Assembly (NCBI GenBank): GCA_024698045.1
Contig: JAILRS010000034.1
Span: 1 to 34,116 of the forward strand
Source of the DNA: Selenomonadaceae bacterium
Lineage (GTDB): Bacteria; Bacillota; Negativicutes; Selenomonadales; Selenomonadaceae
DNA length: 34,116 nt
Reading direction: 5' to 3'
This document shows, piece by piece, positions 7,369-15,952 of the stretch. Position numbers and translations under genes: made by a program. Under the pieces are notes generated by a model. That model searched no databases, was not told where the DNA came from, and saw only the letters and a list, made by a program, of their open reading frames with translations. Every line of letters begins with the position of its first letter. Position 1 is the first letter of the stretch.

Positions 7369-8232
7369 TCAACCTTTGAGCCGACCGATTCGATAGCCGA
7401 AAAATTTTGCCGCATCCCTGAAGATTGCGCCGATACAATCAAGGGGATTTTTCTTCGCGAGGGCGGAAAGTTTCATCACGACAAATTTTTTCCCTGCGCC
7501 CTCCGCCGAACCAAATGTATTACGAATCCACGACTCTTGTGCGTGAAATTTTCCAATCTCAACATATCGGCGGAACTCCTGCGCAGCGGTGTAATTGTGC
7601 GAATGAAATACTTGTGCGTCCGCCGCGTAAAAAATTTTCAAACCCTGCATTAACATTTTCGCCGCGACAAACATATCTTCGCAAAGCGGTACATGTGAAG
7701 GGAATCCGCCGACCGATTGTAACGCGTCGACCCGATACGCCGCAAACGAATTCGAGGCAAATGCTGTCTTCAATCCGAAAATTTTTCTGTCGTCGAATGA
7801 ACGCAGTTGACTTTTCTCGGGATAATTGAACGACCGCAAAAAAATCGCCTCGTTGGTTGCGTTGACGTGCGGAAGTTGTCGACCGTATGCCATGCCGACC
7901 GTTTTATTTTCGCCGAATATTTTTACCAGCCGCGCCAATGATTCGTTGTCATGCAGTAAAACATCCTGCGTCATGAAAATTACGACGTCAACCGCCGAAC
8001 GCTTTAACAAATGTTCCAAAGCTTTTTGACGTGTCGCGCCGTGATTAAATTCTTTCCGCCGTATCGTCAACACTTCCGGAAAAAATTTCTTCGCCAAATC
8101 CGCAGTGCCGTCCGTCGATTCCGAATCAACTATTAATTTTTCCGTCGGCAATGTTTGCTCTTGTATTTGTTCCAGCAGTTTGCGAAATTGTTCGCCTGCA
8201 TTCAGTGTCGGGATAATCAATCCGTATTTCAT
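7369..8232 (-). CDS. Family 2 glycosyltransferase, rhamnosyltransferase-like
   Basis: A 287-residue GT-A fold glycosyltransferase. It begins MKYGLIIPTLNAG, has the nucleotide-binding SEST-DGT stretch (IVDSESTDGTADLA, about 34-47), FNHGATRQKAL near 63-73 and the acidic MTQDVL motif near 87-92 (TQD replaces the more usual DxD). C-terminal landmarks are LCEDMFVAAKML (catalytic-base ED) and HSHNYT. FNHG-x-TR and TQD are characteristic of rhamnosyltransferases of the RfbN/WbbL type, so transfer of a deoxyhexose onto a surface glycan is plausible. The ATG overlaps the stop of the upstream deacetylase (ATGA), implying translational coupling. There is no transmembrane segment, so it should be a peripheral cytoplasmic enzyme. 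Confidence 0.88.
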   Translation of the reverse strand: MKYGLIIPTLNAGEQFRKLLEQIQEQTLPTEKLIVDSESTDGTADLAKKFFPEVLTIRRKEFNHGATRQKALEHLLKRSAVDVVIFMTQDVLLHDNESLARLVKIFGENKTVGMAYGRQLPHVNATNEAIFLRSFNYPEKSQLRSFDDRKIFGLKTAFASNSFAAYRVDALQSVGGFPSHVPLCEDMFVAAKMLMQGLKIFYAADAQVFHSHNYTAAQEFRRYVEIGKFHAQESWIRNTFGSAEGAGKKFVVMKLSALAKKNPLDCIGAIFRDAAKFFGYRIGRLKG

Positions 8233-9035
8233 TTTTTCAACCAACCGAATTCATCAAAACTCTGTCGCCATGCAATTCGCTCAAAAAATTCTTTCATGGT
8301 AACGGGCGAATGGAAAATCGGGACGCGTTCCAACGCAAATAAATTACTTCCGCTGTCTACAATTCCGTACTTAATCGTAAACGCTCCTTTGTATCCCAAA
8401 TCCTGTGCAATACCTGCGATATGTAAATTGTAAGTGCCCGTCGGATATGCTAAAAATTCTATCGGATGCCCTAAATTTTCCTCGAGCATATTTTTTGAGT
8501 TTAACAGTTCCGTTCTGATTTCGTCGTCGGGTAATTCCTCAAGCTTGGGATGTGTCAAAGTATGCGACTCAATTGTTATGCCGTTCTGCTCCATCTCTTT
8601 GAGTTGATCCCACGTCATATAATTCGGATAGACGCCCGTAAACGCAGGTATCACAAAAATCGTCGCATGCATACCGTACTTTTTGAGAATCGGAAAAGCA
8701 TTGGTGTAGTTATCTAAATAACCATCGTCGAAAGTTATCAATACGGGTTTCGCAGGTAAATCGATATCGCCGTTCAAACCGGCATAAAGTTCGTCGGGCG
8801 TTATCGTCACACAACCGCTGTCTTTGAGATATTTCATCTGCGTATCAAATTCTTCAAGCGATACCGACAGTGAAGTATTTTTGTTTTGTACTTGATGATA
8901 ATTCAGGACAAGAATTTTGGGCGACTCCATAACTTGGGCGACATCGTCGACACTCTGCGCACGAGACTTGTAAACCTCAATGCCCGAAAGAATCACGCCG
9001 AAAACCAATAGGAGCACAAAAATTTTTTTTAACAT
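8229..9035 (-). CDS. Polysaccharide deacetylase (NodB homology), membrane-anchored
   Basis: A 268-residue exported carbohydrate esterase family 4 enzyme expected to remove N-acetyl groups from an envelope polysaccharide. An N-terminal signal anchor (MLKKIFVLLLVFGVILSGI) is followed by ILVLNYHQV, the catalytic TFDDGYLDNY (the first D as base, the second D metal-binding), HTLTHPKL (metal-binding H-x3-H) and LAYPTGTYN. The order matches PgaB/IcaB-like deacetylases that open with a YHxI-type motif. The start at ATG 9035 has AAAGGA 11 bases upstream. An ATG seven codons earlier lacks a ribosome site. It sits 59 bases after fbp and overlaps the next glycosyltransferase. Confidence 0.9.
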   Translation of the reverse strand: MLKKIFVLLLVFGVILSGIEVYKSRAQSVDDVAQVMESPKILVLNYHQVQNKNTSLSVSLEEFDTQMKYLKDSGCVTITPDELYAGLNGDIDLPAKPVLITFDDGYLDNYTNAFPILKKYGMHATIFVIPAFTGVYPNYMTWDQLKEMEQNGITIESHTLTHPKLEELPDDEIRTELLNSKNMLEENLGHPIEFLAYPTGTYNLHIAGIAQDLGYKGAFTIKYGIVDSGSNLFALERVPIFHSPVTMKEFFERIAWRQSFDEFGWLKK

Positions 9036-9094
9036 GGCGACAAAAATCCTTTGCATAAATTTGTAGGATAGATTAAGACAAGATTTAATCTGCG

Positions 9095-11008
9095 TCAAGC
9101 TTTCGGCTGAATTGTACCGTTTCGATATTCCTGCAGGAGTTTATGCAAGCCGATAATTTCATCGCGAATACCCTGCCCGTGATCCGTATCGCCTATCGTA
9201 ATTCTGTGCGGCAAAATTTCCACATTCTCCACAACCGATTCAATGTCTTTATTTTCGGCGAGAGCAGTTTTGATATCGGCGATTTTCTGATGCCGTAAAA
9301 GTCTCAAGCCGCGCGAATTGAATACCAATGTGTAACCCGAAATGCCTGTCTTCTGATGATATGGCGTACTGAATCCGCCATCAATGACTATAGCTTTGCC
9401 GCCCGCTTTAATCGGTGATTCTCCTCTGCGCACTCTTACAGGTACATGCCCGTTTATTATGTGACCGCTTGCCGAATTTAATCCGAACTCCTCAAGAATT
9501 TTGTCGCAAATCTCTACGTCGTCAATCAAATTATAGTAAGCGTCGGCAGGTTCTTGCCAAACCTCTTTATCGTCGGTAAATGCCCGTTCAAAAGTATGAA
9601 ACTCCCTACCTGCCGTCGGCGCCAAATATCCGCACCAAAGGAAGTACATAAAGTCTAAATCCTCCTGCCGTCGTTCGTAGTAAGCACGACGAGCACGATG
9701 ATCTACATAGTCAAAATAATTTTTGCCGCTGTAAGTTCCACCCTCAAAGGAAATTTTTTTGAAGCTACCGTCTTCCTCAAGCGGTACATTGGCATGGAAA
9801 AGTAAGTTACCGTTGTGGCAGGTATAAACTCCGCCCTTCTTGTAAAGATAATCGACATGCTTTTGCAGATTGAAACTTTCGGCGAAATTCTTTCGTAAAT
9901 CCGAAATTATTTTCCGTTCCTCTTCCGTCAATTCGTAGCGGTCATTGCCAAAGTCAATCGTCGGGAAATCATTGCGCGTCAAGTTGCAAACCTTATCGCC
10001 GATACTTACACTTACCGGCTTACCGTCTTCGCCCAAATTTATTTTATCCAGCAAAAGACGGTTATTCATTTTGAAATCTGGATTGCGTCGAATCAATTGC
10101 CCTTCCAATTTGAACATAATCATCATTGTCGCGAGTTCTGCGGCTCTCAAAGAATCTTCGTCGGGATAAATATTCGAGGCGAAAACGGTCAAAGGACGCA
10201 AACTTATTCCGTAACCGCGCTCGAGAACTTCGGTGTTATTGTAGTGCATAGAATTGCGCACGACTGCCGCGACACAAACCTCGCTACCCAAAGCCGCGCC
10301 CATCCATAAGACATCGTGATTACCCCATTGAATATCTACGGTCTCAGGATAATCAATCAGCAAATTTAAAATTGCGTCGGGTCTGTCACCTCTGTCGAAA
10401 AAATCGCCGACAAGATGTAAGCGATGAATCGCCAGACGTTTTATCAGCGCGGTAAAGGCATAAATAAAATCTTCGCCGCTTTTTATTTCCACGATTGAAT
10501 TCAGTAACTTGTTGTAGTAAGTTTCTTGAGCCTCGTCGGATTCGGGATGTGTGTTAAGCAATTCCAAAATGACTGTCTCGTAGCGATTCGGAATCAAGTC
10601 ACGCATTTTGAACGACGGATATTTATAGCTCATGTGTTTGGCGATTTTTAACAGCCGCGCCAAATTTTTTCTGTACCACGCGGGAGTATCGCGCCCTTGA
10701 TTTTTTATCTGCTCAATCTTTTCTTTCGGGTAATAAATCAGCGTACAGAATTCCGCAATTTCTTCTTCGCCCATGTAATCGCCGAAAACATTGTCGACTT
10801 TTTCGCGAATGACGCCCGAACAATTATTGATGATGTGCAGGAACAAATCATATTCGCCATGTAAATCGCTCATGAAATGTTCGGTACCTTTGGGCAGCGA
10901 TAACCGCGATTGCAAGTAGATTAATTTTTCGTAGATTGATTCTTTCGTAGGATATTTTTCCGACAAGATTCGCATTAAACTTGCCGCGAAGTTATAATCG
11001 TTTACCAT
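9095..11008 (-). CDS. fbp: Fructose-1,6-bisphosphatase class III
   Basis: A 637-residue gluconeogenic phosphatase: fructose-1,6-bisphosphate to fructose-6-phosphate, cytoplasmic. This Bacillota-type family is unrelated to class I/II enzymes and belongs to the calcineurin-like metallophosphoesterases. Metal-binding motifs are visible as SDLHGEYD (about 47-54), GDFFDRGDRP and WGNHD (middle of the chain), followed by HNGNLLFHANVP, NGHVPVR and VIDGGFSTPYH further along. The length fits the family (about 640-670). Start ATG 11008 has AAAGGAG 8 bases upstream; the open frame upstream of it reaches the csaB start but has no ribosome site and is rejected. First gene of the minus-strand row with a deacetylase, GT2 and ispA, possibly linking sugar-phosphate supply to envelope glycan synthesis. 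Confidence 0.96.
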   Translation of the reverse strand: MVNDYNFAASLMRILSEKYPTKESIYEKLIYLQSRLSLPKGTEHFMSDLHGEYDLFLHIINNCSGVIREKVDNVFGDYMGEEEIAEFCTLIYYPKEKIEQIKNQGRDTPAWYRKNLARLLKIAKHMSYKYPSFKMRDLIPNRYETVILELLNTHPESDEAQETYYNKLLNSIVEIKSGEDFIYAFTALIKRLAIHRLHLVGDFFDRGDRPDAILNLLIDYPETVDIQWGNHDVLWMGAALGSEVCVAAVVRNSMHYNNTEVLERGYGISLRPLTVFASNIYPDEDSLRAAELATMMIMFKLEGQLIRRNPDFKMNNRLLLDKINLGEDGKPVSVSIGDKVCNLTRNDFPTIDFGNDRYELTEEERKIISDLRKNFAESFNLQKHVDYLYKKGGVYTCHNGNLLFHANVPLEEDGSFKKISFEGGTYSGKNYFDYVDHRARRAYYERRQEDLDFMYFLWCGYLAPTAGREFHTFERAFTDDKEVWQEPADAYYNLIDDVEICDKILEEFGLNSASGHIINGHVPVRVRRGESPIKAGGKAIVIDGGFSTPYHQKTGISGYTLVFNSRGLRLLRHQKIADIKTALAENKDIESVVENVEILPHRITIGDTDHGQGIRDEIIGLHKLLQEYRNGTIQPKA

Positions 11009-11064
11009 TGGATTCAGCTCCTTTGTTTTCGGCGAAAATTTTTTCACGGCCTTAACGTTTAAAA

Positions 11065-11094
11065 TTGACAGGCAGGGGAATTTAGCCGTAAGAA
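11065..11094 (+). promoter_or_regulatory. Candidate distal promoter for csaB
   Basis: TTGACA at 11065-11070, 18 bases, TAAGAA at 11089-11094. The -35 is perfect and the -10 is moderate. It would give a leader of about 60 bases. Confidence 0.4.
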
Positions 11095-11119
11095 GAATAA
11101 AACAGGAATTGAATAGGTT

Positions 11120-11148
11120 TTGACATTTACTTTGAAGGAAATTAATCT
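11120..11148 (+). promoter_or_regulatory. Candidate proximal promoter for csaB
   Basis: TTGACA at 11120-11125, 17 bases, TAATCT at 11143-11148. The match is strong but the start point would fall near 11155, leaving a leader of only about 8 bases that just contains GAGGTG. Either the leader is extremely short or the distal promoter is used. Confidence 0.5.
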
Positions 11149-11162
11149 TAATTGAGGTGCCC

Positions 11163-12248
11163 ATGAAAATTGTAATTTCCGGCTATTACGGTTCCAAAAA
11201 CGGCGGCGACGAAGCGATGTTAGCGGCGATGCTCGAAGTCCTACGCGAAGAAGTTGAGGATTTGAGCGTAACGGTAATATCAATCGACCCCGAATATACA
11301 AAGCGACGGCATAATGTCGACGCAGTGCCGAAACCGGATATCAGGAAAATTATACAGGCAATTCGCTCGGCAGATTTACTGATAAGCGGCGGCGGCTCAC
11401 TTTTACAAAACGTGACCAGCGGGCGCAGTCTTTACTATTATCTGGCGATAATTTTTTTCGCGCTCATTTTCGGGCGCAAAGTCATGTTATACGCGCAAGG
11501 TATCGGCCCCATTCGCGGCATGTTTGCACATAAATTGATGAATCTGATTGTTAATCGAGTGGACTTGATAACCGTACGGGATAGAGGTTCATTGGAAGAA
11601 TTGGCGCGACTCGAAATAACGAAGCCGAAGATTTACTGTACCGCCGACCCTGTTTTGGCTATTAAACCCGTGCCGCTCGATATCGGCGAAAAAATTCTGG
11701 CGCGTTGTTCGATTAAACGCGAAGGGAAATTTATCGGCGTGGCTATTCGTCATTGGATGCATTGGGATTATTTCCGAAAGGAATTGGCGACCGCGCTCGA
11801 TTTGCTTGTCGAAAAGACTTCCGCCAAAATTATTTTCCTGCCGATGAAATTCCCCGAAGATATTCGCGCCGCACAATCTACCGCAAAATTAATGAAGACT
11901 TCCGCTCACGTCCTCGACGAAGAATTTAACACGAAGGAATTTTTAAGCCTCGTCGGTTGTATGGACGTTTTAATCGGTGTACGGTTGCACGCGCTGATTT
12001 TTGCCGGCGTCATGAATATCCCGATGTTGGGCATTTCCTACGATCCGAAGATAGAAAGATTTTTGGATTCGGTCGGCGAAAAACCTTTGGGAGATTTAAA
12101 CAGTGTGACAGCCGATAAAATTTTCGACGAGACCATGAAAAAACTTTCCGAACCGAAACACTTGCGAGACGATTCTCTTTGGCGGAAGCTGAGTGATTTA
12201 GCCGGTATGAATGCCAAATTAGCGATTAGTCTTGTCAACGAAAAATAA
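11163..12248 (+). CDS. csaB: Polysaccharide pyruvyl transferase CsaB
   Basis: A 361-residue cytoplasmic enzyme that adds a pyruvate ketal from phosphoenolpyruvate to a cell-wall polysaccharide; in Gram-positive bacteria this modification anchors SLH-domain surface proteins. The N-terminus (IVISGYYGSKNGGDEAMLAA) and LISGGGSLLQNVTS (about 78-91), VMLYAQGIGP, VIGVRLHALIFAG near residue 275 (with the conserved R-x-H) and GISYDPKI are diagnostic of the CsaB/AmsJ/WcaK-type family. Start ATG 11163 has GAGGTG 2-7 bases upstream; a GTG two codons earlier is part of the ribosome site. Divergent from fbp, single-gene unit ending in a terminator. In a diderm the acceptor may be a peptidoglycan-linked polymer or an LPS-type glycan. 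Confidence 0.93.
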   Translation: MKIVISGYYGSKNGGDEAMLAAMLEVLREEVEDLSVTVISIDPEYTKRRHNVDAVPKPDIRKIIQAIRSADLLISGGGSLLQNVTSGRSLYYYLAIIFFALIFGRKVMLYAQGIGPIRGMFAHKLMNLIVNRVDLITVRDRGSLEELARLEITKPKIYCTADPVLAIKPVPLDIGEKILARCSIKREGKFIGVAIRHWMHWDYFRKELATALDLLVEKTSAKIIFLPMKFPEDIRAAQSTAKLMKTSAHVLDEEFNTKEFLSLVGCMDVLIGVRLHALIFAGVMNIPMLGISYDPKIERFLDSVGEKPLGDLNSVTADKIFDETMKKLSEPKHLRDDSLWRKLSDLAGMNAKLAISLVNEK

Positions 12249-12253
12249 ATACG

Positions 12254-12280
12254 GGCTCGCAAATCCGCGAGTCTTTTTTA
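12254..12280 (+). terminator. Rho-independent terminator of csaB
   Basis: The arms GGCTCGC and GCGAGTC with the loop AAATCC, then TTTTTTA. It lies 6 bases after the csaB stop and also separates csaB from the convergent hisF. Confidence 0.85.
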
Positions 12281-12287
12281 TTGCGAA

Positions 12288-13043
12288 TCAAAATCTCACT
12301 TCGACGCCGTGACTTTGCAAATACTCCTTGACTTGTCTGACGGTAAATTGTCCGTAGTGAAAGACCGAGGCCGCAAGTACCGCGTCGGCTTTACCGGTAG
12401 TCAGTACGTCGTAGAAATGAGAAAGTTCGCCCGCACCGCCCGAGGCAATCACGGGGACATTTACCGCCTCACTTACCGCGCAAGTCAATTCCAAATCGTA
12501 ACCGTTTTTAGTCCCGTCGGCGTCCATACTCGTTAACAAAATTTCGCCTGCGCCCAAATCGACCGCATGCCGCACCCATTCGAGACAATCCATACCTGTC
12601 GGAGTGCGTCCGCCGTTTACGTAAATCTCCCAACCTTTTTCGCTACGTTTGGCATCCACCGCCAGAACTATGCATTGACTGCCGAATCTTTTCGCGCCAT
12701 CTTCGATTATCTGCGGATTTTTTACCGCCGCACTGTTTACTGAAATTTTATCTGCGCCCGCGCTCAACATAACGCGCATATCTTCAACGGTACGAATACC
12801 GCCGCCAACCGTGAACGGGATAAAAACCTGCGCAGCACAATTTTTGGCGACCTCAACCATAGTACCGCGCCCCTCGTGCGAGGCCGTGATATCCAAGAAT
12901 ACCAATTCGTCGGCGCGTTCCAAATCATAGCGTTTGGCGAGTTCCACGGGATCTCCTGCGTCACGCAATCCGACAAAATTTGTTCCCTTCACTACTCGTC
13001 CCGATTTTACGTCAAGGCACGGGATTATTCTCTTTGTTAACAT
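12288..13043 (-). CDS. hisF: Imidazole glycerol phosphate synthase subunit HisF
   Basis: A 251-residue cyclase subunit: with ammonia from HisH it converts PRFAR to imidazole-glycerol phosphate and AICAR in histidine synthesis. It is a (beta-alpha)8 barrel with the catalytic Asp in [15 protein letters not shown] (about residue 11), VGGGIRT, the second catalytic Asp in [15 protein letters not shown] (about residue 130) and VIASGGAGE as phosphate-binding loop. The length is normal. Start ATG 13043 has GGAGG 7 bases upstream and lies 1 base after the hisA stop. Last gene of the acetyltransferase-hyp-his row; hisH is not adjacent. Confidence 0.97.
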   Translation of the reverse strand: MLTKRIIPCLDVKSGRVVKGTNFVGLRDAGDPVELAKRYDLERADELVFLDITASHEGRGTMVEVAKNCAAQVFIPFTVGGGIRTVEDMRVMLSAGADKISVNSAAVKNPQIIEDGAKRFGSQCIVLAVDAKRSEKGWEIYVNGGRTPTGMDCLEWVRHAVDLGAGEILLTSMDADGTKNGYDLELTCAVSEAVNVPVIASGGAGELSHFYDVLTTGKADAVLAASVFHYGQFTVRQVKEYLQSHGVEVRF

Positions 13044-13044
13044 T

Positions 13045-13770
13045 TCAACCCTCCGCAACTTTTATCGCCGCCGACAAATCAAGTGCACCCGTGTAAATTG
13101 ATTTGCCGACTATCGCCCCGATAACTCCGTCGTTTTCTTTTGCCTTCAACGCGACGATATCATCGAGGGAACGAATACCGCCCGACGCCACTACTTTTGC
13201 GCCCGAACTCTTTGCAAGTTCCGCATATACTTCCGCATTTATTCCGCTAAGCATACCGTCCTTTGAAATATCTGTGTAGATAATCGTCTTAACGCCGACC
13301 GCCGTCATTTTTTTCGCTAAGTCTTCGACTTTTACCGCGCTGTTTTTTTCCCAACCGTGTACCGCAACAAAGCCGTCGCGCGCATCAATTCCCACTACTA
13401 CTCTGTCGCCGTAACGCTTTATCATTTCCTCGACCAACGCTATTTTTTCTACGGCTATACTTCCCAAAATTATTTGGCGTACGCCCATTGATAAAAGTTT
13501 TTCGGCATCGTCAATCGTACGAATACCGCCGCCGACTTCTATCGGGATTGTTACCGACTCGAGTATTTTTTTGATTGCCTCCAAATTTTTCGGCGTACCT
13601 GCCTTTGCTCCGTCCAAATCGACCACGTGTAAAAATTTCGCGCCCATACTCTGCCATTTTTCTGCCGTCGCGCCGGGTTGCTCCGAATATACTGTCTCCT
13701 TTGCGTAATCGCCTTGTATCAACCGAACGCATTTACCGCCAAGTAAATCTATCGCAGGAAATATTATCAT
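13045..13770 (-). CDS. hisA: ProFAR isomerase HisA
   Basis: A 241-residue (beta-alpha)8 isomerase converting ProFAR to PRFAR in histidine synthesis. It shows [16 protein letters not shown] with the catalytic Asp near residue 8, [29 protein letters not shown] with the second catalytic Asp near residue 128, and [10 protein letters not shown] as phosphate-binding loop. Start ATG 13770 has GGAGGT 6 bases upstream, and its ATGA overlaps the stop of the hydrogenase maturation protease, so translation of histidine and hydrogenase genes is physically coupled. hisF follows 1 base downstream. Confidence 0.97.
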   Translation of the reverse strand: MIIFPAIDLLGGKCVRLIQGDYAKETVYSEQPGATAEKWQSMGAKFLHVVDLDGAKAGTPKNLEAIKKILESVTIPIEVGGGIRTIDDAEKLLSMGVRQIILGSIAVEKIALVEEMIKRYGDRVVVGIDARDGFVAVHGWEKNSAVKVEDLAKKMTAVGVKTIIYTDISKDGMLSGINAEVYAELAKSSGAKVVASGGIRSLDDIVALKAKENDGVIGAIVGKSIYTGALDLSAAIKVAEG

Positions 13771-14258
13771 TGTTTTACCTCCAAGCCCCAACCTTTTAAA
13801 ATTTCCACTGCCTTTTCGGCGAACGGCTCCACCATTTGCGACATCTCTTGCGTTAAATTTACTCCTGCCTCCAAGCTGTACGGTTGCGCCCCTATCAACT
13901 CAATGCACGGAATTTTTTTGCCGCTCAGCTCCAACATCGTCAAGACATCTTGTATTCCTATTTCATGTGCCGATATTTTTTGGGCAAAGTGTGCTTTTAT
14001 TTCGTCGCCGCGCAAGTGAAATGTTGTACCCGGTTTTGTGCCGCCGTCTATCGAATCGATTATCAAAAGTCTCTGCGTACCCGTGACGAAGTGTGTTAAT
14101 TCCACGCCCAATGTACCGCCGTCCACCAATTGAACATTTTCGGGGAACTTGTAATTTTTTTGCAGGTACTCCACCACGTGAACTCCGAAACCTTCATCGC
14201 TTAAAATCGTGTTGCCGATTCCCAATACGGTATTTTCCGCCGTGAAAAGTCCTTCCAT
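13767..14258 (-). CDS. Ni-Fe hydrogenase maturation endopeptidase (HyaD/HupD family)
   Basis: A 163-residue protease that removes the C-terminal extension of the hydrogenase large subunit after nickel insertion. Start of fold: TVLGIGNTILSDEGFGVHVVEYL, with the nickel-binding Glu in SDEGFG (about residue 22). The second nickel ligand is Asp in IIDSIDGG (about residue 66) and the third His in SAHEIG (about residue 97), matching E16, D62 and H93 of HyaD. The C-terminus (AVNLT-type helices to EILKGWG) is normal. The ATG overlaps the hypB stop by one base (TAATG), with GTGGAGG as ribosome site. No hydrogenase structural gene lies in the window, so the substrate is encoded elsewhere. Confidence 0.92.
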   Translation of the reverse strand: MEGLFTAENTVLGIGNTILSDEGFGVHVVEYLQKNYKFPENVQLVDGGTLGVELTHFVTGTQRLLIIDSIDGGTKPGTTFHLRGDEIKAHFAQKISAHEIGIQDVLTMLELSGKKIPCIELIGAQPYSLEAGVNLTQEMSQMVEPFAEKAVEILKGWGLEVKQ

Positions 14259-14908
14259 TAATTTTCCTCCACACGTTTCGATAACCATGCACACCATTCG
14301 TCAAGCCCCGTGCCCTGCGTACAACTTGTTTCAAAAATTTTTATTGTCGGGTGCAATGTCGTCAAATCTTCCTTCGCCGATTGCAAATCAAAATTCGTGA
14401 ACTGAAGTAAATCGATTTTGTTGAGTACTGCCGCCGTCGACTCTTTGAATATCAGCGGATACTTCAGCGGTTTATCGTCGCCTTCCGTTATCGACAGTAC
14501 TACCGCCTTGAAATTTTCTCCGATATCAAATTCAGCAGGACAAACCAAATTGCCGACATTCTCCACGATTAACAAATCTATTGCCTTCAAATCAATTGAC
14601 GTGCAGGCCTTTTGAATCATTGGCGCATCCAAATGACAGCCGCCCGCCGTGTTTATCTGTACTACTTCAACGCCTGTGCGCTCGATTCTTTCCGCATCTT
14701 TCGCCGTGAATAAATCTCCTTCTATCACCGCGATTTTTATTTTGCCGGCAAGACACGCCAAAGTTTTTTCAAGCAAAGTCGTTTTGCCGGAGCCGGGCGA
14801 TCCCATCAAGTTCATCACGACTACACCGTTATCGGCAAACATTTTCCGATTCTGTTCGGCGATTTCGTCATTGGCTCCCAAAATATTTTTCATCAACTTT
14901 ATTTCCAA
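14258..14908 (-). CDS. hypB: Hydrogenase nickel incorporation GTPase HypB
   Basis: A 216-residue P-loop GTPase that, with HypA, delivers nickel to the hydrogenase large subunit. Walker A is GSPGSGKTTLLEKT (about 36-49). The metal-site Cys-His pair is in INTAGGCHLDAPMI, and the G-domain continues with VENVGNLVCPAEFD and VLNKIDLL. There is no N-terminal His-rich nickel store, and the CxxCGC high-affinity site of the E. coli protein is missing. Start: TTG 14908 is given because MEIKLMKNILGAN matches the family's usual N-terminus, but ATG 14893 is also possible; neither has a strong ribosome site and coupling to hypA (stop 6 bases upstream) is likely. Confidence 0.93.
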   Translation of the reverse strand: MEIKLMKNILGANDEIAEQNRKMFADNGVVVMNLMGSPGSGKTTLLEKTLACLAGKIKIAVIEGDLFTAKDAERIERTGVEVVQINTAGGCHLDAPMIQKACTSIDLKAIDLLIVENVGNLVCPAEFDIGENFKAVVLSITEGDDKPLKYPLIFKESTAAVLNKIDLLQFTNFDLQSAKEDLTTLHPTIKIFETSCTQGTGLDEWCAWLSKRVEEN

Positions 14909-14914
14909 AATGAA

Positions 14915-15253
14915 TCACTCACAATCTACATAGTCTACTAAAAGTTCACGTCCCGTCTGCAGAATCAAAATGCCGTCGCATTCGGGACAAAAAAAATTAT
15001 ACCGCTCAAGCTCAAAGAGTTTGCCGCACTTGTTACACGCCGCCCGACACGGCACGCGTTTAATCACAAGTTGAGCGTCTTGAGCAGATGTATCTTTCTT
15101 CAGCACATCAAAGGACATAGTCAACGCTTCGACTTCCACGCCGGCAAGTTCGCCCAAAGTCAAACCGACCTTGTAAACTTTCGCTGCATGATTTTCCTGC
15201 GCCGCCGCGATTGCTATGTTCAAAATATTTTCGGCGAGTGTCGCCTCGTGCAA
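14915..15253 (-). CDS. hypA: Hydrogenase nickel-insertion zinc protein HypA
   Basis: A 112-residue nickel metallochaperone. The start is TTG 15253, giving Met-His-Glu. His2 and the N-terminal amine are the nickel ligands in HypA, so the GTG three codons upstream, which would bury His2, is excluded on functional grounds. GAGGTGAT precedes at good spacing. The zinc site is formed by two Cys pairs (CNKCGK and FFCPECDG), with a further Cys in VPCRAAC. The C-terminus (GRELLVDYVDCE) is typical, where the E-L-x-V-x-x-I/V motif closes the sheet. It lies 24 bases after the acetyltransferase gene and 6 bases before hypB. Confidence 0.94.
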   Translation of the reverse strand: MHEATLAENILNIAIAAAQENHAAKVYKVGLTLGELAGVEVEALTMSFDVLKKDTSAQDAQLVIKRVPCRAACNKCGKLFELERYNFFCPECDGILILQTGRELLVDYVDCE

Positions 15254-15277
15254 AATTATCACCTCTGCAAAAGAATT

Positions 15278-15856
15278 TTAAATCGTTAAAGTTTCCAAAC
15301 CCAATTTTTTCACGACTCGCGCAGGATTACCGACCGCCAAAACATTTTCGGGTATATCATGAGTGACGAGCGATTTAGCCCCGATAATCGAGCCGCTGCC
15401 GATTGTCACGCCCGCCAAAATCGTCACGTCGCCGCCAATCCATACATTATCCCCAATCGTTATCGGCTTACACATTTCCAAACCTGCATTGCGTTTTTCT
15501 ACGTCAAAGGGATGAATCGCCGTGTAAAATCCGCAGTTAGGACCCACGAAAACTTTTTTACCGAGTTGAATTTTTGCGCAGTCCATCAAGTAAACATTGT
15601 GATTAAAGTAAGTGCCTGCGCCGAGGAAAATGTTATAACCGTAATCAACCATGAAGGGCGACATAATTTCCACGGATTCCGCGTCCACATTCGGCAAAAT
15701 CTGCCCGATAATTTTTTTGCGTTTATCCGTATCCGCCAACCGTGTCGAATTTAATTCAAGGCATAAATCTTTCGCAAAGGTACGTTCTTTTGCCAAATCC
15801 AAATCAAAATTAGCGTCGTACCATTGTCCCGCCAACATCTTTTCTTTTTCCGTCAA
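15278..15856 (-). CDS. Maltose/galactoside O-acetyltransferase family protein
   Basis: A 192-residue left-handed beta-helix acetyltransferase of the LacA/Maa/NodL type, transferring acetyl from acetyl-CoA to a sugar hydroxyl in the cytoplasm. The N-terminal cap (MLAGQWYDANFDLDLAKER) is the conserved Maa start. The hexapeptide repeat region includes PFMVDYGYNIFLGAGTYFNHN, the catalytic His in YTAIHPFDVEKRNAG, and PITIGDNVWIGG, VTIGSGSIIGA near the end. The start is TTG 15856, with AAGGAG 8 bases upstream; a GTG three codons earlier overlaps the ribosome site. First gene of the row leading into hypA, hypB, protease, hisA and hisF, with a candidate promoter just upstream. Confidence 0.92.
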   Translation of the reverse strand: MTEKEKMLAGQWYDANFDLDLAKERTFAKDLCLELNSTRLADTDKRKKIIGQILPNVDAESVEIMSPFMVDYGYNIFLGAGTYFNHNVYLMDCAKIQLGKKVFVGPNCGFYTAIHPFDVEKRNAGLEMCKPITIGDNVWIGGDVTILAGVTIGSGSIIGAKSLVTHDIPENVLAVGNPARVVKKLGLETLTI

Positions 15857-15883
15857 GGTAGTCACTCCTTAAAATTTTTTATC

Positions 15884-15889
15884 ATTATA
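15884..15889 (-). promoter_or_regulatory. -10 element for the acetyltransferase-hyp-his row
   Basis: On the minus strand a perfect TATAAT lies about 28 bases before the start codon. The -35 is weak (TTTAAT-like at 17-18 bases). It shares the intergenic region with the divergent DUF4422 promoter. Confidence 0.5.
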
Positions 15890-15899
15890 CCGAATCGGC

Positions 15900-15928
15900 T
15901 TGACTAATTAAAGGCGGCTGTCTTAAAA
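15900..15928 (+). promoter_or_regulatory. Promoter for the DUF4422-ecfT-truA row
   Basis: TTGACT at 15900-15905, 17 bases, TTAAAA at 15923-15928, with AAAGGGGG as ribosome site and ATG at 15953. The match is moderate. Confidence 0.45.
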
Positions 15929-15952
15929 TTTTCTGCAAAGGGGGTAATTGCA

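Noticed and set aside
9095..11164. Long form of Fbp starting near the csaB start codon
   Set aside because: The extra 52 codons have no ribosome site and no family similarity; AAAGGAG sits before ATG 11008, which gives the normal N-terminus.
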